This document shows positions 35,541-45,308 of a DNA stretch of 64,000 bases, piece by piece (position 1 is the stretch's first letter; each line of letters begins with the position of its first letter). Both the position numbers and the translations under genes were made by a program. The DNA comes from G020348185 sp964525045 (lineage in GTDB: Bacteria > Nitrospirota > Nitrospiria > Nitrospirales > UBA8639): positions 1 through 64,000 of the forward strand of contig CAZGFD010000003.1 of the NCBI GenBank assembly GCA_964525045.1. Direction: 5' to 3'. The notes below the pieces were generated by a model. That model saw only the letters and a program-made list of their open reading frames with translations. It did no database searches and was not told where the DNA came from.

Positions 35541-36118
35541 AGAGCTGAGCCCAGGGAAAGTGAATCTTCTCCCGTCTTTTCCCTTAGAAAGGTTGAGACA
35601 TCGATGGAAAAAGCGACCTCATTACCCTTTTTGGCCCGTTCAGCCGTGAGTTTTTCAATAAACAATTGAGGCCATTTTGATTCTAATTCGTAAATGAATT
35701 TTCGAATGGCCTCATATCGGCCCGCGGCTTTAAAGGACATCGTCCCTTTGGTCGCCAGTTTATGCCGGAAATCCTTAATATTATAACCTATTTCAGGAAT
35801 GCGGACCTTGTGTGATTTGGCGAGGTCTGAAATGGCCACCCCGAGTCCCGTGAAGCCCTTTCGGGCAGGCAATTGGTCCCAGGCCCTCCGGAGGGTCAGC
35901 TGGGTTTTCCACGTCATTCTATTTTGTTGTAAAGAGAGTTGAACTCCCTCATACGCCATTGCGGTTTCTGTCAATCGAGATTGGGCAGGCACCAATATGG
36001 CGAAATAACTCCCAATAGCCAAAAGGCAGGCAATTCCGGTTGCTATGGCAAGGGGCCATAAATATTGCGCGATTTGCATCGTCGTTTGAGACTTATTAAA
36101 CAGAGGCAACGGAATCAT
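35537..36118 (-). CDS. PilO/GspM-like inner-membrane protein
   Basis: 193 residues. One N-terminal membrane segment (WPLAIATGIACLLAIGSYFA), then a coiled-coil stretch and a small ferredoxin-like domain (KGTMSFKAAGRYEAIRKFIY). This is the PilO/GspM layout. The partner PilN-like gene is just upstream and the PilP-like gene downstream. The sequence identity is low, so the call rests mainly on position and topology. Confidence 0.72.
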   Translation of the reverse strand: MIPLPLFNKSQTTMQIAQYLWPLAIATGIACLLAIGSYFAILVPAQSRLTETAMAYEGVQLSLQQNRMTWKTQLTLRRAWDQLPARKGFTGLGVAISDLAKSHKVRIPEIGYNIKDFRHKLATKGTMSFKAAGRYEAIRKFIYELESKWPQLFIEKLTAERAKKGNEVAFSIDVSTFLREKTGEDSLSLGSAL

Positions 36119-36159
36119 CGTTCGACCTTGGTTATTCTCCGGGTAGCGGTGTACTGCCG

Positions 36160-36738
36160 TTAGGTGCGGATTGGCTCATAGGACACCTTCATGGTGAAGA
36201 CCACATAGGTGTGTTTTTTGTTCTTCTTTTTACTTTTCTGGGAATGCCTCGAAAGCACGACATGGTGAAAGGCAGGATGGTTTTCCATCTCATCCACGAA
36301 CAGGTTCAAATCCTTGAGGCTGGCAGCCGATCCCTGTAAGGCAATGGTGGCGTCCTTAAAATTCAATGTTACCGAATCCATAGAGATCTTATCTGGAACG
36401 GTGGATTCTAAATCATTGAGAAATTGAGTCCAGGAAAAATTTTGGTGTGTCCGTATCGTGTTGACAAACGTCACTTCTTTGGGAAGTTCCTGTCTTCGAT
36501 TGTCGGATAAGTCAAACCCTAATGAATCGGCTTTGACCATCAATTGCTGGTTGGTCAGGTTCAGAATTCCCATTTGGGTTTGAAGGCTAACGGTTTGTCG
36601 GTCAAGCTCCTGACCATACCACCACAGGCCTCCGGTCAATCCCAAACACATTAAGGTGAGGTAGGTTAAGGTCCGCTGGGCGGGGGAGAGCATTTTTAAT
36701 CCCGGTGCGATGAGGGAGATGTGAAAGCGGGGAGTCAT
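36160..36738 (-). CDS. PilN-like inner-membrane protein
   Basis: 192 residues. A membrane segment (about 20-42) is followed by a coiled coil and a PilN-type domain including TQFLNDLESTVPDKISMDSV, then FKDATIALQGSAASLKDLNL. In PilMNO complexes PilN binds PilM in the cytoplasm through its short N-terminal tail. It overlaps the PilM-like gene by four bases. Confidence 0.78.
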   Translation of the reverse strand: MTPRFHISLIAPGLKMLSPAQRTLTYLTLMCLGLTGGLWWYGQELDRQTVSLQTQMGILNLTNQQLMVKADSLGFDLSDNRRQELPKEVTFVNTIRTHQNFSWTQFLNDLESTVPDKISMDSVTLNFKDATIALQGSAASLKDLNLFVDEMENHPAFHHVVLSRHSQKSKKKNKKHTYVVFTMKVSYEPIRT

Positions 36739-37919
36739 GAGGAAACCATGACGCTGGCATAGGCCGGCAGCGCTTTCTGGTATGTGTAAGGTGTCTGTTG
36801 GTTGCCTGCAGGGAGGGTCGCCTTCAAATGTTCAGAAAAGGTGAGGAGATTGATTGGGGGGGAGTCCAACATGCTGGCCTTCAGAATGGAATCGATGTCC
36901 TGAATGGCAGGAAGGAACGTACTGCCTTGTTCCATGCCTTCAGCTATATACAGGGGAAGGGTCTGACCTTCCCGGGAGGTTGAATGAATAGATTCCAAAT
37001 AATATTGCAACGTCGCCACTAATTCATTCGTGAGTATCCGAGTATTTCCTGATGCAGAAGACGCGTTCCCTGATTTATTCTCGAGCTTGTTAGAGGAACC
37101 CATGGGATCGCTGAACGGTTGAGATTCCAAATGGTTTGTTGGCTTCTCAAGCGGCAAAGGAGCGTCGATTGCTTGAGTGGGGATTTCCTGGGGGCGAGCC
37201 AGTCGGAGAGATTTGACTCTGACAAAGGCCGGAATTCCTTCCCTGAGGGCAATAAAGGAAAATCCCCAACCGGCAAGATACAGAAAAAGGGACTCGCGTC
37301 CCGACTGTTGACTGCGACGGGAAGCTGTTTGGGAGGTTTCTTGAATCATGGCTCTGAAGAGATCCAACACATCGAGGCTTGAAAGTCCGACTCCCAGTGG
37401 GAGCAGCCCGGCCTTGAGGCAGGCCATTTCATATTGTTCAAGAATGGTGTTGGGAACGGCTGTCGCCAACACCCTGCGAAGAATGGAAGACTGGGCCGCT
37501 TTCATCTTTCTCTGTTTGTGAGGTTCATAAAGGCGAAAACCAATTCGGGCATTCTTAGTAGACAGATTAATATCTTGTTGGAAACGCCAAATGAGTATAG
37601 CTTCTCGATCAGAAAAATTTTTGGGAAAATCCTTGAATTCAAATAGGGCGGTGCGGCCAACCGCGTCCGGCAAACTCAATACAATAGGTTGCGGTTTCCG
37701 GTATCCTTTCGTCAGAGCTTTGAGCACCTCACTCAGGGCATTCGGATCAGAAATATTTGGTTTGGTTGATGAAAGTTGAACCAGGCCTTCTGGGAGCGTT
37801 TGATGTGCGAGTTGGCGAAATACCCGTCCTCGCAATGTTCGCTTGATTTCAACAAGACAAACAGAATCTGTTGTGATGGAAAGTCCCAGGCGGGGCTGAA
37901 CAATAGGAAACAGGGTCAT
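36735..37919 (-). CDS. PilM/GspL-like actin-fold assembly protein
   Basis: 394 residues. The actin-like fold is suggested by LGLSITTDSVCLVEIKRTLR near the N-terminus and by the IVLSLPDAVGRTALFEFKDF segment. No membrane helix near the N-terminus, so it is cytoplasmic, unlike GspL, whose periplasmic part is replaced by separate PilN. A Gln/Ser-rich variable stretch (residues 240-290) is unusual. It overlaps the GspE gene by four bases. Confidence 0.75.
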   Translation of the reverse strand: MTLFPIVQPRLGLSITTDSVCLVEIKRTLRGRVFRQLAHQTLPEGLVQLSSTKPNISDPNALSEVLKALTKGYRKPQPIVLSLPDAVGRTALFEFKDFPKNFSDREAILIWRFQQDINLSTKNARIGFRLYEPHKQRKMKAAQSSILRRVLATAVPNTILEQYEMACLKAGLLPLGVGLSSLDVLDLFRAMIQETSQTASRRSQQSGRESLFLYLAGWGFSFIALREGIPAFVRVKSLRLARPQEIPTQAIDAPLPLEKPTNHLESQPFSDPMGSSNKLENKSGNASSASGNTRILTNELVATLQYYLESIHSTSREGQTLPLYIAEGMEQGSTFLPAIQDIDSILKASMLDSPPINLLTFSEHLKATLPAGNQQTPYTYQKALPAYASVMVSS

Positions 37920-39646
37920 TCCTCTTCTTCAACGGGTGTAACCCGGTTGATCTCCTTTAAGGTTGTTTCCCCTTGAAAGACCTTTCGTATAGCCGCTTGC
38001 CTCAGGGTTGTCATTCCTTGAGCTAATGCGGCCGCACGCATTTCAGCCGAGGTTTTCCCACCTAACACCATTTCTTTCATCGAATCAGTCATATCCAGAA
38101 ATTCTGTGATGGCTTTTCGGCCTCGATATCCGAGGCCATGACATTCGTGGCAGCCTTGGCTCTCATAAAAGACCTGATGTTTGACTTTTTCGTATTCCAG
38201 CCCCGATTCCTCGCAGAATTGGGGACTGACCTCCACTGAAATTTTGCATAATGGGCAGAGGGTGCGAACTAATCGTTGAGCCAGGATGCAACTGAGAGAG
38301 GCCACAAAGTTATACGGTTCAATCCCCATATTGACAAAACGGCTAATGACATCGAAGGCATTGTTGGCATGGACCGTCGTAAAAACCAAATGACCGGTGA
38401 GCGCGGATTGAATGGCGATTTGAGCGGTTTCAACATCCCGAATCTCTCCAACCATGATCTTGTCAGGATCATGCCGAAGGATGGAGCGTAACCCCCGGGC
38501 AAAAGTCAGCCCCTTTTTTTCGTTCACCGGGATTTGGACTATGCCTTTTAATTGGTATTCGACGGGATCTTCAATCGTTATTATCTTATCCTCGACCGTG
38601 TGAACCTCATTGAGGGCGCCGTAGAGTGTGGTTGTCTTCCCACTGCCGGTGGGTCCCGTCACCAACACCATGCCATAGGGCCTGGTAATGGCCCGCCGAA
38701 ACCGGCGAAGATCCTCAGAATCATACCCCAGGACGTCAAGTCGAAGTCCTTGCACACCGGACGCAATATTCTGTTTGTCGAGAATACGTATGACGACGGC
38801 CTCCCCAAACACACTTGGGAGAATGGAAACACGAAAATCGACCGTCCGTTTGTCGACACGCAATTTAAAGCGCCCATCTTGAGGGACGCGCCGTTCCGCA
38901 ATATCCAATTCCGACATAATCTTGAGTCGTGAAATAAACGAGGAATGTAAGGAGTGGGATAAGGGTTCCATGGCAGGATACAGTACGCCGTCAATTCGAT
39001 ACTTGACCTCCATGCTTTGTTCGGTGGCTTCGACATGGATGTCACTGGCCTGTTTTTGAAGAGCGCTCAAAATAATGGTATTGACCAGTTTGACGACCGG
39101 GCTTTGGTCCTTCGTGATCTGCTCGACGGAGAGGACCTCCTCCCCTTTGTCATCTTCTTTGACGAGAACAGGATCGAGTTCTGCCTGGATCCGTGAGAGT
39201 ACTTGTTTATTCCCTTCACTATCGGCCAAGGCTTCGTGAATAGCGGTCGTCGTAGACACTACCAGATTTAACTCACAGCCCAATAGAAGTTCTAATTCGT
39301 CAATGGCTCGCACGTCTTGAGGATTGGCAATCGCGATGGTCAGTGACCCGTTGTCCTGAGACATCGGGACAAAAGGATAGCGGTGCATCCATTCGACGGG
39401 AATCGTTTCGTAAAACGAAGAATCCACTCGATAATCTTCCAGGGGGTTCCAGGGCAGGTTGTATTGATCGGCTAGGGCTTGTGCCATCAGGGGTTCAGCC
39501 ACCGCCCCTTTCTCCAACAGAAGGGAGTGGAGAGATTTTTGCGCAGATTGGGCCTCTTGAAGCCATTGATCTTTTTCAGATTCTAAAATCAGGCCATGTT
39601 TGATCAACACATCTTCAAGGGCAATTCGTTTGAGTGGAGTGGTCAT
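37916..39646 (-). CDS. GspE/PilB-type secretion or pilus assembly ATPase
   Basis: 576 residues, standard length. N-terminal MshEN-like region (residues 1-160), then the ATPase domain: VTGPTGSGKTTTLYGAL (Walker A), ITIEDPVEYQL (Asp box), KIMVGEIRDVETAQIAIQ (Walker B) and GHLVFTTVHANNA (His box). A tetracysteine zinc site (LCPLCK ... GCHECHG) precedes the C-terminal segment. It powers assembly of the pseudopilus. All catalytic elements are present. Confidence 0.93.
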   Translation of the reverse strand: MTTPLKRIALEDVLIKHGLILESEKDQWLQEAQSAQKSLHSLLLEKGAVAEPLMAQALADQYNLPWNPLEDYRVDSSFYETIPVEWMHRYPFVPMSQDNGSLTIAIANPQDVRAIDELELLLGCELNLVVSTTTAIHEALADSEGNKQVLSRIQAELDPVLVKEDDKGEEVLSVEQITKDQSPVVKLVNTIILSALQKQASDIHVEATEQSMEVKYRIDGVLYPAMEPLSHSLHSSFISRLKIMSELDIAERRVPQDGRFKLRVDKRTVDFRVSILPSVFGEAVVIRILDKQNIASGVQGLRLDVLGYDSEDLRRFRRAITRPYGMVLVTGPTGSGKTTTLYGALNEVHTVEDKIITIEDPVEYQLKGIVQIPVNEKKGLTFARGLRSILRHDPDKIMVGEIRDVETAQIAIQSALTGHLVFTTVHANNAFDVISRFVNMGIEPYNFVASLSCILAQRLVRTLCPLCKISVEVSPQFCEESGLEYEKVKHQVFYESQGCHECHGLGYRGRKAITEFLDMTDSMKEMVLGGKTSAEMRAAALAQGMTTLRQAAIRKVFQGETTLKEINRVTPVEEEE

Positions 39647-39690
39647 GGGTTAGCTCGGATGAAGTGATGTCAGGACACAAATCGAAACAA

Positions 39691-40902
39691 TTACACCGCA
39701 CCGGCCAATTGGAATATGGGTAGATACATAATAATCACTATACCGCCCACGAACGCTCCCATGCCAATAAGAAGCACGGGTTCGATCCAGGTGGTTAATC
39801 GAGACAATTGTAGGTCTAATTCACCCTCATGAAATTCCGAGACTTCCAAGAGCATGGCTTCTAAAGCCCCGGTGGTTTCGCCCACTTCAATCATTTCAAT
39901 GGTCATACGAGGAAGAAATCCTTCCTGTTTGAGCGATTGAGAAAGGCTCATTCCTTCCCTGACATGGCTCATGGCGGAGTTGAGGGAATAGGCAAATACT
40001 TTATTGGTCATAGCCTTGGCGGTGACCTGAAGGGCCGAAAGTACGGGAATCCCGCCCGCCAAGACGGTGGCTAGGGTTCGCGTGAGCCGAATCACCTGAT
40101 TTTTCAATATCACATCCCCCAGAAGGGGGAGACGTAATAAGGTTTTGTGGATAGTCCATTTTCCCTGTGGGGTACGAGACCACCAATAGAACCCGCCAGC
40201 AATCAGCGCCGATGCCGACAGAAGCCAGGGAATCCACAAGCCGATTCCATTAACGAAATTGAGCATCAGTTGCGTGGCAAACGGCAATTCGGTATTACTT
40301 TCTGCATAGACGTCAGCAAATGTAGGCATAACAAATGCCAGTAAAAATCCGCCTGTTGCCACACCGAAAACCACTAGAAAGGAAGGGTAGATTAACGCAT
40401 TGACGACTTTCTCCCGCACCCCGATCAGCAATTTCAAGTAGCTGATATAGCGTTGCAACACTTCTGGAAGATTCCCGGCATGTTCACCCGATTGGATGGA
40501 CGCCCGGTACAATTCTGGAAAATATCCCGGTTGGTTGGCCATGGCTTCAGAAATCGAGGCTCCCCCCCGAATACCCTCGCGGATTGCTTGCAGGGATTGT
40601 TGAAATCCACCCCCCTTGGCTCGCTCGGTGAGAATATCAATACTGCGTAGCATGGGAAGGCCGGACTTAATCAAGGCGAGAAATTCTTGATTGAAAACCA
40701 GGAATTCCCGAAGTGAGAGTGGTTTTCGCTTTCGTTGAAGCGGGGAAAAAAGAGAACCGGCTCCTTTGGGGATCCCTAATTCAAGAATAAGGAGCCCTTG
40801 TGCCTCTAAATTCGTCCGGATGGAATGTTCGCTGTCTCCCTCAGTCGTATTCTCAATAATGGAACCATCAGGACGAGCGGCACGATAGTGAAAGTGAGGC
40901 AC
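39691..40902 (-). CDS. GspF/PilC-type inner-membrane platform protein
   Basis: 403 residues. Two repeats of the T2SS-F domain with three or four membrane helices (FLVVFGVATGGFLLAFVMPT; final helix LLIGMGAFVGGIVIIMYLPI). The family motifs LREFLVFNQEFLALIKSG, GLPMLRSIDILTERA and TIEMIEVGETTGALEAML are visible. It is the platform on which pilins are assembled. It overlaps the LysM gene by one base at the stop/start. Confidence 0.92.
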   Translation of the reverse strand: MPHFHYRAARPDGSIIENTTEGDSEHSIRTNLEAQGLLILELGIPKGAGSLFSPLQRKRKPLSLREFLVFNQEFLALIKSGLPMLRSIDILTERAKGGGFQQSLQAIREGIRGGASISEAMANQPGYFPELYRASIQSGEHAGNLPEVLQRYISYLKLLIGVREKVVNALIYPSFLVVFGVATGGFLLAFVMPTFADVYAESNTELPFATQLMLNFVNGIGLWIPWLLSASALIAGGFYWWSRTPQGKWTIHKTLLRLPLLGDVILKNQVIRLTRTLATVLAGGIPVLSALQVTAKAMTNKVFAYSLNSAMSHVREGMSLSQSLKQEGFLPRMTIEMIEVGETTGALEAMLLEVSEFHEGELDLQLSRLTTWIEPVLLIGMGAFVGGIVIIMYLPIFQLAGAV

Positions 40903-41762
40903 TAGGGACCCTCTTGAGCGTTCGGAGCCTCCTCGTGGTCGGTTACCCCATTTGACTTCTGTTCGCCCTTTTTCGCGGCCAATTCTGCTTGCGGGCTTCT
41001 TTCGGAGGGCCGTGATTGAGAAAGTGGTACCTCTAATTGTTGGCCTTCAAAAATGGAATCAGACCCCAAACCGTTCATCGTCTTTAAAGTCTCCACCGAA
41101 ATATCATGTGTTCGGGCGATATCCCAGAGTGTATCCCCATATTCAACAGTTATGGTGGTGCGTTCGTGAGGAGCCTTAGGAGGTTCGATTTTGGGAAGTT
41201 TCGTCAGTTTGGGAGGGACGGTCTGAAGTGTGTGTTCTTGAATGGCCATATCCTGTTTGACTTGGAGGATTTCGCCGGACAAGGTTTCCATTTTTTGGAC
41301 TAATTGATGGACTGACGTTTGAAGGGCCTTGATATCCATCACGAGTTGCCGCATTCCAGGAAGGGCTTCGGAACGGGCTTGGAGCTGGACGTTTTGATGG
41401 CGAAGTTGGTCGCGTTCCTCCTGCAATTTCAAGTTATTGGCTTTGAGCGTTTGGACTTCGGACGCTAATTCAGTTTCCAGGTCTCTCAGTCTGAGATTAT
41501 TCTTTTCATTCTCAGAAAACTGGAAGTTCCCGTTCTGCTTGGCCGCGGCGATCCTCATGGTCGCGAGTTCTGACCGAAGCCGATCGGCTTCGGCTCGGGA
41601 TTCCTTCACCAGAACTTCATAGTTGATATTATTGTTCTCCTGAGGAATCTTGATCTCCACATCTTCGGGCTCTTGGAAAAGCGCACACCCGCCGGAGGCG
41701 GCAAAAATGAGGAGTAGACTGAGTAACATGGTTTTGTCGGTAAAGGAAAAATTTTGCATCAT
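40902..41762 (-). CDS. LysM lipoprotein with coiled coil
   Basis: About 286 residues. Signal peptide with lipobox (IFAASGGC), then a coiled coil (about 40-180, many Glu, Lys and Leu residues: LRLRDLETELASEVQTLKA). A LysM domain follows at about 205-255 (TITVEYGDTLWDIARTHDIS, then LNGLGSD-like residues and GQQLEVPL). The C-terminus is Pro/Glu-rich. It probably links the secretion apparatus to peptidoglycan. Start ATG 41762 (or the next ATG at 41759). Confidence 0.8.
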   Translation of the reverse strand: MMQNFSFTDKTMLLSLLLIFAASGGCALFQEPEDVEIKIPQENNNINYEVLVKESRAEADRLRSELATMRIAAAKQNGNFQFSENEKNNLRLRDLETELASEVQTLKANNLKLQEERDQLRHQNVQLQARSEALPGMRQLVMDIKALQTSVHQLVQKMETLSGEILQVKQDMAIQEHTLQTVPPKLTKLPKIEPPKAPHERTTITVEYGDTLWDIARTHDISVETLKTMNGLGSDSIFEGQQLEVPLSQSRPSERSPQAELAAKKGEQKSNGVTDHEEAPNAQEGP

Positions 41763-41766
41763 GGTT

Positions 41767-42249
41767 TTACCATTCCTTGTAGGGAGTTCCATTCAAAGCC
41801 GTTTCCTCGCTTCCGCTGTGCAGGTCGTATACCCCTGGTTCCGAATCATCATTTTCGTCGGTTTCTTCATAGATGACCTCCCAGGTGGTTGATGATTTCG
41901 TAAATGGGTCAACAGGTATCTCTCGAAGGTATTGTGAATCAACCAATGTCTCTAAACTGGAAGGGTAAGCTCCCCGATCTGCATAAAATTGATCAAGCAC
42001 CGCACGGAGGGTAAATAAATTTTGTTTCAAAGCTGCTTCCTTTGCCTTAATGGAAGATAATTGGAACGAAGGGATGGCCAATGTCACGAGTATCCCCGCG
42101 ATGGCCACGACGATCATCAGTTCTATAAGCGTAAATCCGCATGCCCTGAAAATTAGACCTTTTTCCGCTACCAGTTCCGATATCTGGTTCCATTCAAAGC
42201 CGTCTTTTCGCTTGTCGAAAAGATATCGAAGACGTCTTCTCCACACCAT
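41767..42249 (-). CDS. GspG-like pseudopilin (second of two)
   Basis: Type II secretion or pilin-like subunit with the prepilin motif GFTLIELMIVVAIAGILVTL. The calcium-type C-terminus SGSEETALNGTPYKEW is typical of GspG. The start is unclear: it overlaps the first pseudopilin gene by 82 bases if GTG 42249 is used, which gives an unusually long 35-residue leader. A shorter start would have to be a rare codon (an ATT lies eleven residues before the Phe). The shared ALNGTxYxxW tail suggests tandem duplication with the neighbour. Confidence 0.85.
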   Translation of the reverse strand: MVWRRRLRYLFDKRKDGFEWNQISELVAEKGLIFRACGFTLIELMIVVAIAGILVTLAIPSFQLSSIKAKEAALKQNLFTLRAVLDQFYADRGAYPSSLETLVDSQYLREIPVDPFTKSSTTWEVIYEETDENDDSEPGVYDLHSGSEETALNGTPYKEW

Positions 42250-42704
42250 CGATCCTCATCCTGTTCATCTTGGTAACATCGCCGTCCCCATTCAGTGGTG
42301 CCGGTCATGGGGTCAATTGGAACCCGACGCAAATACCGGCGGATGCTGTACGTGTCTTCCGTTTGAGCTTCAGCACCGGTCAGTTCAATTTTCAATAAGG
42401 CTTCAATATCCTTGGGATATCCGGTTAGCCCCGTCTGTTCTTTGCAGGAAAGCTGATTCTTGACGCATAACGGACCCAACAGGGTGTTACCGTCTCGAGC
42501 CCAATCCCGCCGAAAGTTATCAATGGCGACCCGAACCAACCTCAGGCTTTGCCTGAGTTCTAATTCTTTCGTCCGCTTAATACTCACTTTTCCAATGGGG
42601 AGGGCGACCGACGCAAGAATAAAAATAATGGTCAAGGTGACCAACAGTTCAATTAACGTGACGCCGCGGGATCCCTGAGATTTATTGAACCGAAATCCTC
42701 CCAT
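42168..42704 (-). CDS. GspG-like pseudopilin (first of two)
   Basis: 178 residues. Leader MGGFRFNKSQGSRG then cleavage before VTLIELLVTLTIIFIL, with the Glu at +5. The C-terminus FSTSEKTALNGTRYRNW matches GspG. It has an insertion of about 30 residues in the middle (EDTYSIRRYLRRVPIDPM region with two Cys pairs) relative to the second copy. It overlaps the secretin gene by 23 bases, so both are translated from one message. Confidence 0.87.
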   Translation of the reverse strand: MGGFRFNKSQGSRGVTLIELLVTLTIIFILASVALPIGKVSIKRTKELELRQSLRLVRVAIDNFRRDWARDGNTLLGPLCVKNQLSCKEQTGLTGYPKDIEALLKIELTGAEAQTEDTYSIRRYLRRVPIDPMTGTTEWGRRCYQDEQDEDRWCGEDVFDIFSTSEKTALNGTRYRNW

Positions 42705-45126
42705 GTTGAGTAATCACCGGTACCGGCTTATTACCGGGTTGAAGGAACGAGGGACGTTGGATTTCTAATCGTGCATCCCCTGTTGATTTGGCTTGAAAAA
42801 TAAGCGTAGCCAGTTGGCCACTCCCTTTGGCGGATTGTCCGCTCCGACCCATTTGAATCACAATCTGACCCTTTTGAGGGTTGGCAGAGACGTTCAGGCT
42901 GGGAGGGAGGTTCTTCTGTTTCCAGAAGGTGCCTTCCAGGGCCTGAGTAAATTGAAGGATTTCAGGGTCAAAAGAAATTGTGACCTGTGATTTTTCAATA
43001 GACGGAATATCTTGCCCTGTGAGATCCACCCGGATTTCATCGCCCACCTTTGTAGAGAGGGAGGCAGGGTTAAGCGTGAGTTTGGCCGCCGCGGGATTTA
43101 AGCTGGCCTGGGTATCCTTATTCTTGGGATCTGGGAGTGTTGGTGGTGCGAGAGAAGAATCCAACGGAGCCTGTTCAGGGGCTGACTCAGGGCCAGGTTC
43201 AGGCACCGGGACCGATTGAGGGTCCATTAATTTGGGAAGACCTCCATTTTCCCCAAAGGGCTGACCGTTCCCGTTCACCAACGTCATCGGTGTTTCCTTT
43301 TCGTCAAACAAAGGGTAGGTCGAAAACTTCTTAGCCGTTCCTGACCAAATGGACTGTTTTGTTACCTCTACAGGAATGACGTTTTTGACGATGTGTGGGG
43401 TAATGACAAAAAGGATCTCCGTTCTCACTTTTTGTGTTTCTGTTGCGCTAAAAAACTCGCCCAACCAAGGAAGATGATCATCGACCCACCAAATTGATTG
43501 ACGTCGTTTTATATCATCCTCACGCATTAGACCTCCTAACACCACCGTCTCACCATCTTTAACGAGAAGGGCTGTATCAGCCGTGCGTTGACCGAATTGA
43601 TTAACGGCTATCTCAGGTTCGTCTTGGAGAACGACTAATGGGCCAAGGCTGACTACTTCCACTTGCATCCTTAAAGAGACAGCATTATTGAGATTGATCG
43701 TCGGTTCCACGGTGACCTTAATCCCTATATCTTTAAATTCAATTGACGTCACCGTAGAGGTTGTTGGAGTCACTCCGGTGCTCGCCTGTCCAGGAAGCAC
43801 ATTGGTGGTGGAAAGGAGGATGGGTCGTTTGTCCCCCACATTAATGGTCGCTTTTTCCCTGTTACGTACACGAAGTTTCGGAGATGCTAAGGTTCTTGTA
43901 TTAGATACGTTTTTAAAAAAATTCACGACCACGTTGCTGGGAAACGAGATGAGGTAGGATCCTGTGCCCAAATTAGCAAGGTCATGAAAGGTGAATATCT
44001 GGGTAGATGCAGACAGAGGGTTGGTGCCGAAATTTCCCCCTGGGGGGAAGGCGCCAATTCCAAATGATTTGACAAAATCTAAACCATATTGTTCATCTCT
44101 TGTCCGGACGACTTCTAGGACCTCGACGTCCAACAAGACTTCAGAATCAGACCGGTCATTGGCCAGCAGAATCTGCTCAGCCAACATCACTTTGGCAGGG
44201 GCGTCCCGGACTACTACGGTATTTAAATTCTCGTTTACATACACCCGTTTGGTTTCTAAAATTGTCCGCAGTAAATTCGCCATGTCCTTGGCTTTGGCAT
44301 TGGACAGATAAAAGGTCCGAACTTTAAGGTCTTCATATTGTTCACGTTTTTGTTTGGTGTCCGGTATGATAAGAAGGGTGTCTGGTGCCACCCGCTTCGC
44401 AAATAAGTGATTGGTCGTGAGGATAAGATTCAGAGCATCGGGAAATGGGGTATCTCTGGTAAATATGGTTACCAAATCGTCCCGAACATCTTTGTCAAAT
44501 AAGATATCAATGTCGGCCGTTCGTGCGAGAATCTCAAAAACTTGTTTTAGGCGCGTATTTTGAAAACGCATGGTCACGGGCTCAGTAGACTGACCCATAG
44601 CCTGGTAAGACTGTTGGTATTGAGCGATGGCGGTGATTTGATCTAATGCTTCGGCCAAATCTGGATTCAGTTGAATGGCCCGTTCGTAGTTTGTGAGGGC
44701 TTCGTCTAATCGTCCTAGAGCGTGAAGTTTTTTCCCATCGGTGAGAGCCTGGTTGGCATCCTTGAGCCGTAAAGCATCAAGCAAACCTGCCTGGTACTCC
44801 GGTTTGTAAGGATCCAAGCCAGAAGCCAATTGAAATTCTTGCAAGGCTTCGGGAGTTTTATTGGCTTTAAGCCATTGTTGTCCTTTTTGATAGTGCTGGT
44901 GAGCTGCATGTTCCTTGGCATTATCCAATTTCTCAATGAGTTCTTCGTTAAAGGGATCTTGCTTTAGCCCTTCATTGTAAAGAGCTGCAGCCCCGTCCCA
45001 ATTACCTTGGTCCGCGAATTCATCTCCTTTGTCGATTTCCGCGATCGTGCAGGAGGTCATGAGCAGACAGAGAAGGCCTACGGTATAGGTAACAATCGGT
45101 AAGGTGCATCGGGAGTGATTGCCCAT
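42682..45126 (-). CDS. Secretin with N-terminal TPR and C-terminal cohesin domain
   Basis: 814 residues. A lipobox-type signal (YTVGLLCLLMTSC) is followed by TPR repeats (about 35-165, LDEALTNYERAIQLNPDLA). An N0/STN-type domain follows (about 185-255, TRLKQVFEILARTADIDIL), N1 (about 270-330), and the secretin domain (about 335-585), with VLLDVEVLEVVRTRDEQYGL and the closing segment FVITPHIVKNVIPVEVTKQS. A Pro/Ser/Ala linker leads to a cohesin-like C-terminal domain (about 685-814, FDPEILQFTQALEGTFWK). The outer-membrane pore of the system. TPR plus cohesin is a layout seen in some delta-proteobacteria and Nitrospirota. Confidence 0.9.
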   Translation of the reverse strand: MGNHSRCTLPIVTYTVGLLCLLMTSCTIAEIDKGDEFADQGNWDGAAALYNEGLKQDPFNEELIEKLDNAKEHAAHQHYQKGQQWLKANKTPEALQEFQLASGLDPYKPEYQAGLLDALRLKDANQALTDGKKLHALGRLDEALTNYERAIQLNPDLAEALDQITAIAQYQQSYQAMGQSTEPVTMRFQNTRLKQVFEILARTADIDILFDKDVRDDLVTIFTRDTPFPDALNLILTTNHLFAKRVAPDTLLIIPDTKQKREQYEDLKVRTFYLSNAKAKDMANLLRTILETKRVYVNENLNTVVVRDAPAKVMLAEQILLANDRSDSEVLLDVEVLEVVRTRDEQYGLDFVKSFGIGAFPPGGNFGTNPLSASTQIFTFHDLANLGTGSYLISFPSNVVVNFFKNVSNTRTLASPKLRVRNREKATINVGDKRPILLSTTNVLPGQASTGVTPTTSTVTSIEFKDIGIKVTVEPTINLNNAVSLRMQVEVVSLGPLVVLQDEPEIAVNQFGQRTADTALLVKDGETVVLGGLMREDDIKRRQSIWWVDDHLPWLGEFFSATETQKVRTEILFVITPHIVKNVIPVEVTKQSIWSGTAKKFSTYPLFDEKETPMTLVNGNGQPFGENGGLPKLMDPQSVPVPEPGPESAPEQAPLDSSLAPPTLPDPKNKDTQASLNPAAAKLTLNPASLSTKVGDEIRVDLTGQDIPSIEKSQVTISFDPEILQFTQALEGTFWKQKNLPPSLNVSANPQKGQIVIQMGRSGQSAKGSGQLATLIFQAKSTGDARLEIQRPSFLQPGNKPVPVITQHGRISVQ

Positions 45127-45263
45127 AATCGTTCTCTACAATTTAAAGGCTCGAAAGAGATATCTCACTGAAAAATCAGAGAATATTTGTATTCTAAATA
45201 GGGTAACACACTTCCCTGCCTTTCGCCAGCGGGATCCTTCCGATTCCTGATCAAGGAGTTTAT

Positions 45264-45296
45264 CGGATAGTCTGCCCAAATAAATGAGCCTATCCG
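45264..45296. promoter_or_regulatory. Inverted repeat between pilin-like and secretin genes
   Basis: CGGATAG (45264-45270) and CTATCCG (45290-45296) pair around 19 bases, in the gap between the two leftward genes. No T-run follows. It may modulate read-through from the upstream gene to the secretin gene. Confidence 0.3.
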
Positions 45297-45308
45297 GTCA
45301 AAAATCTA

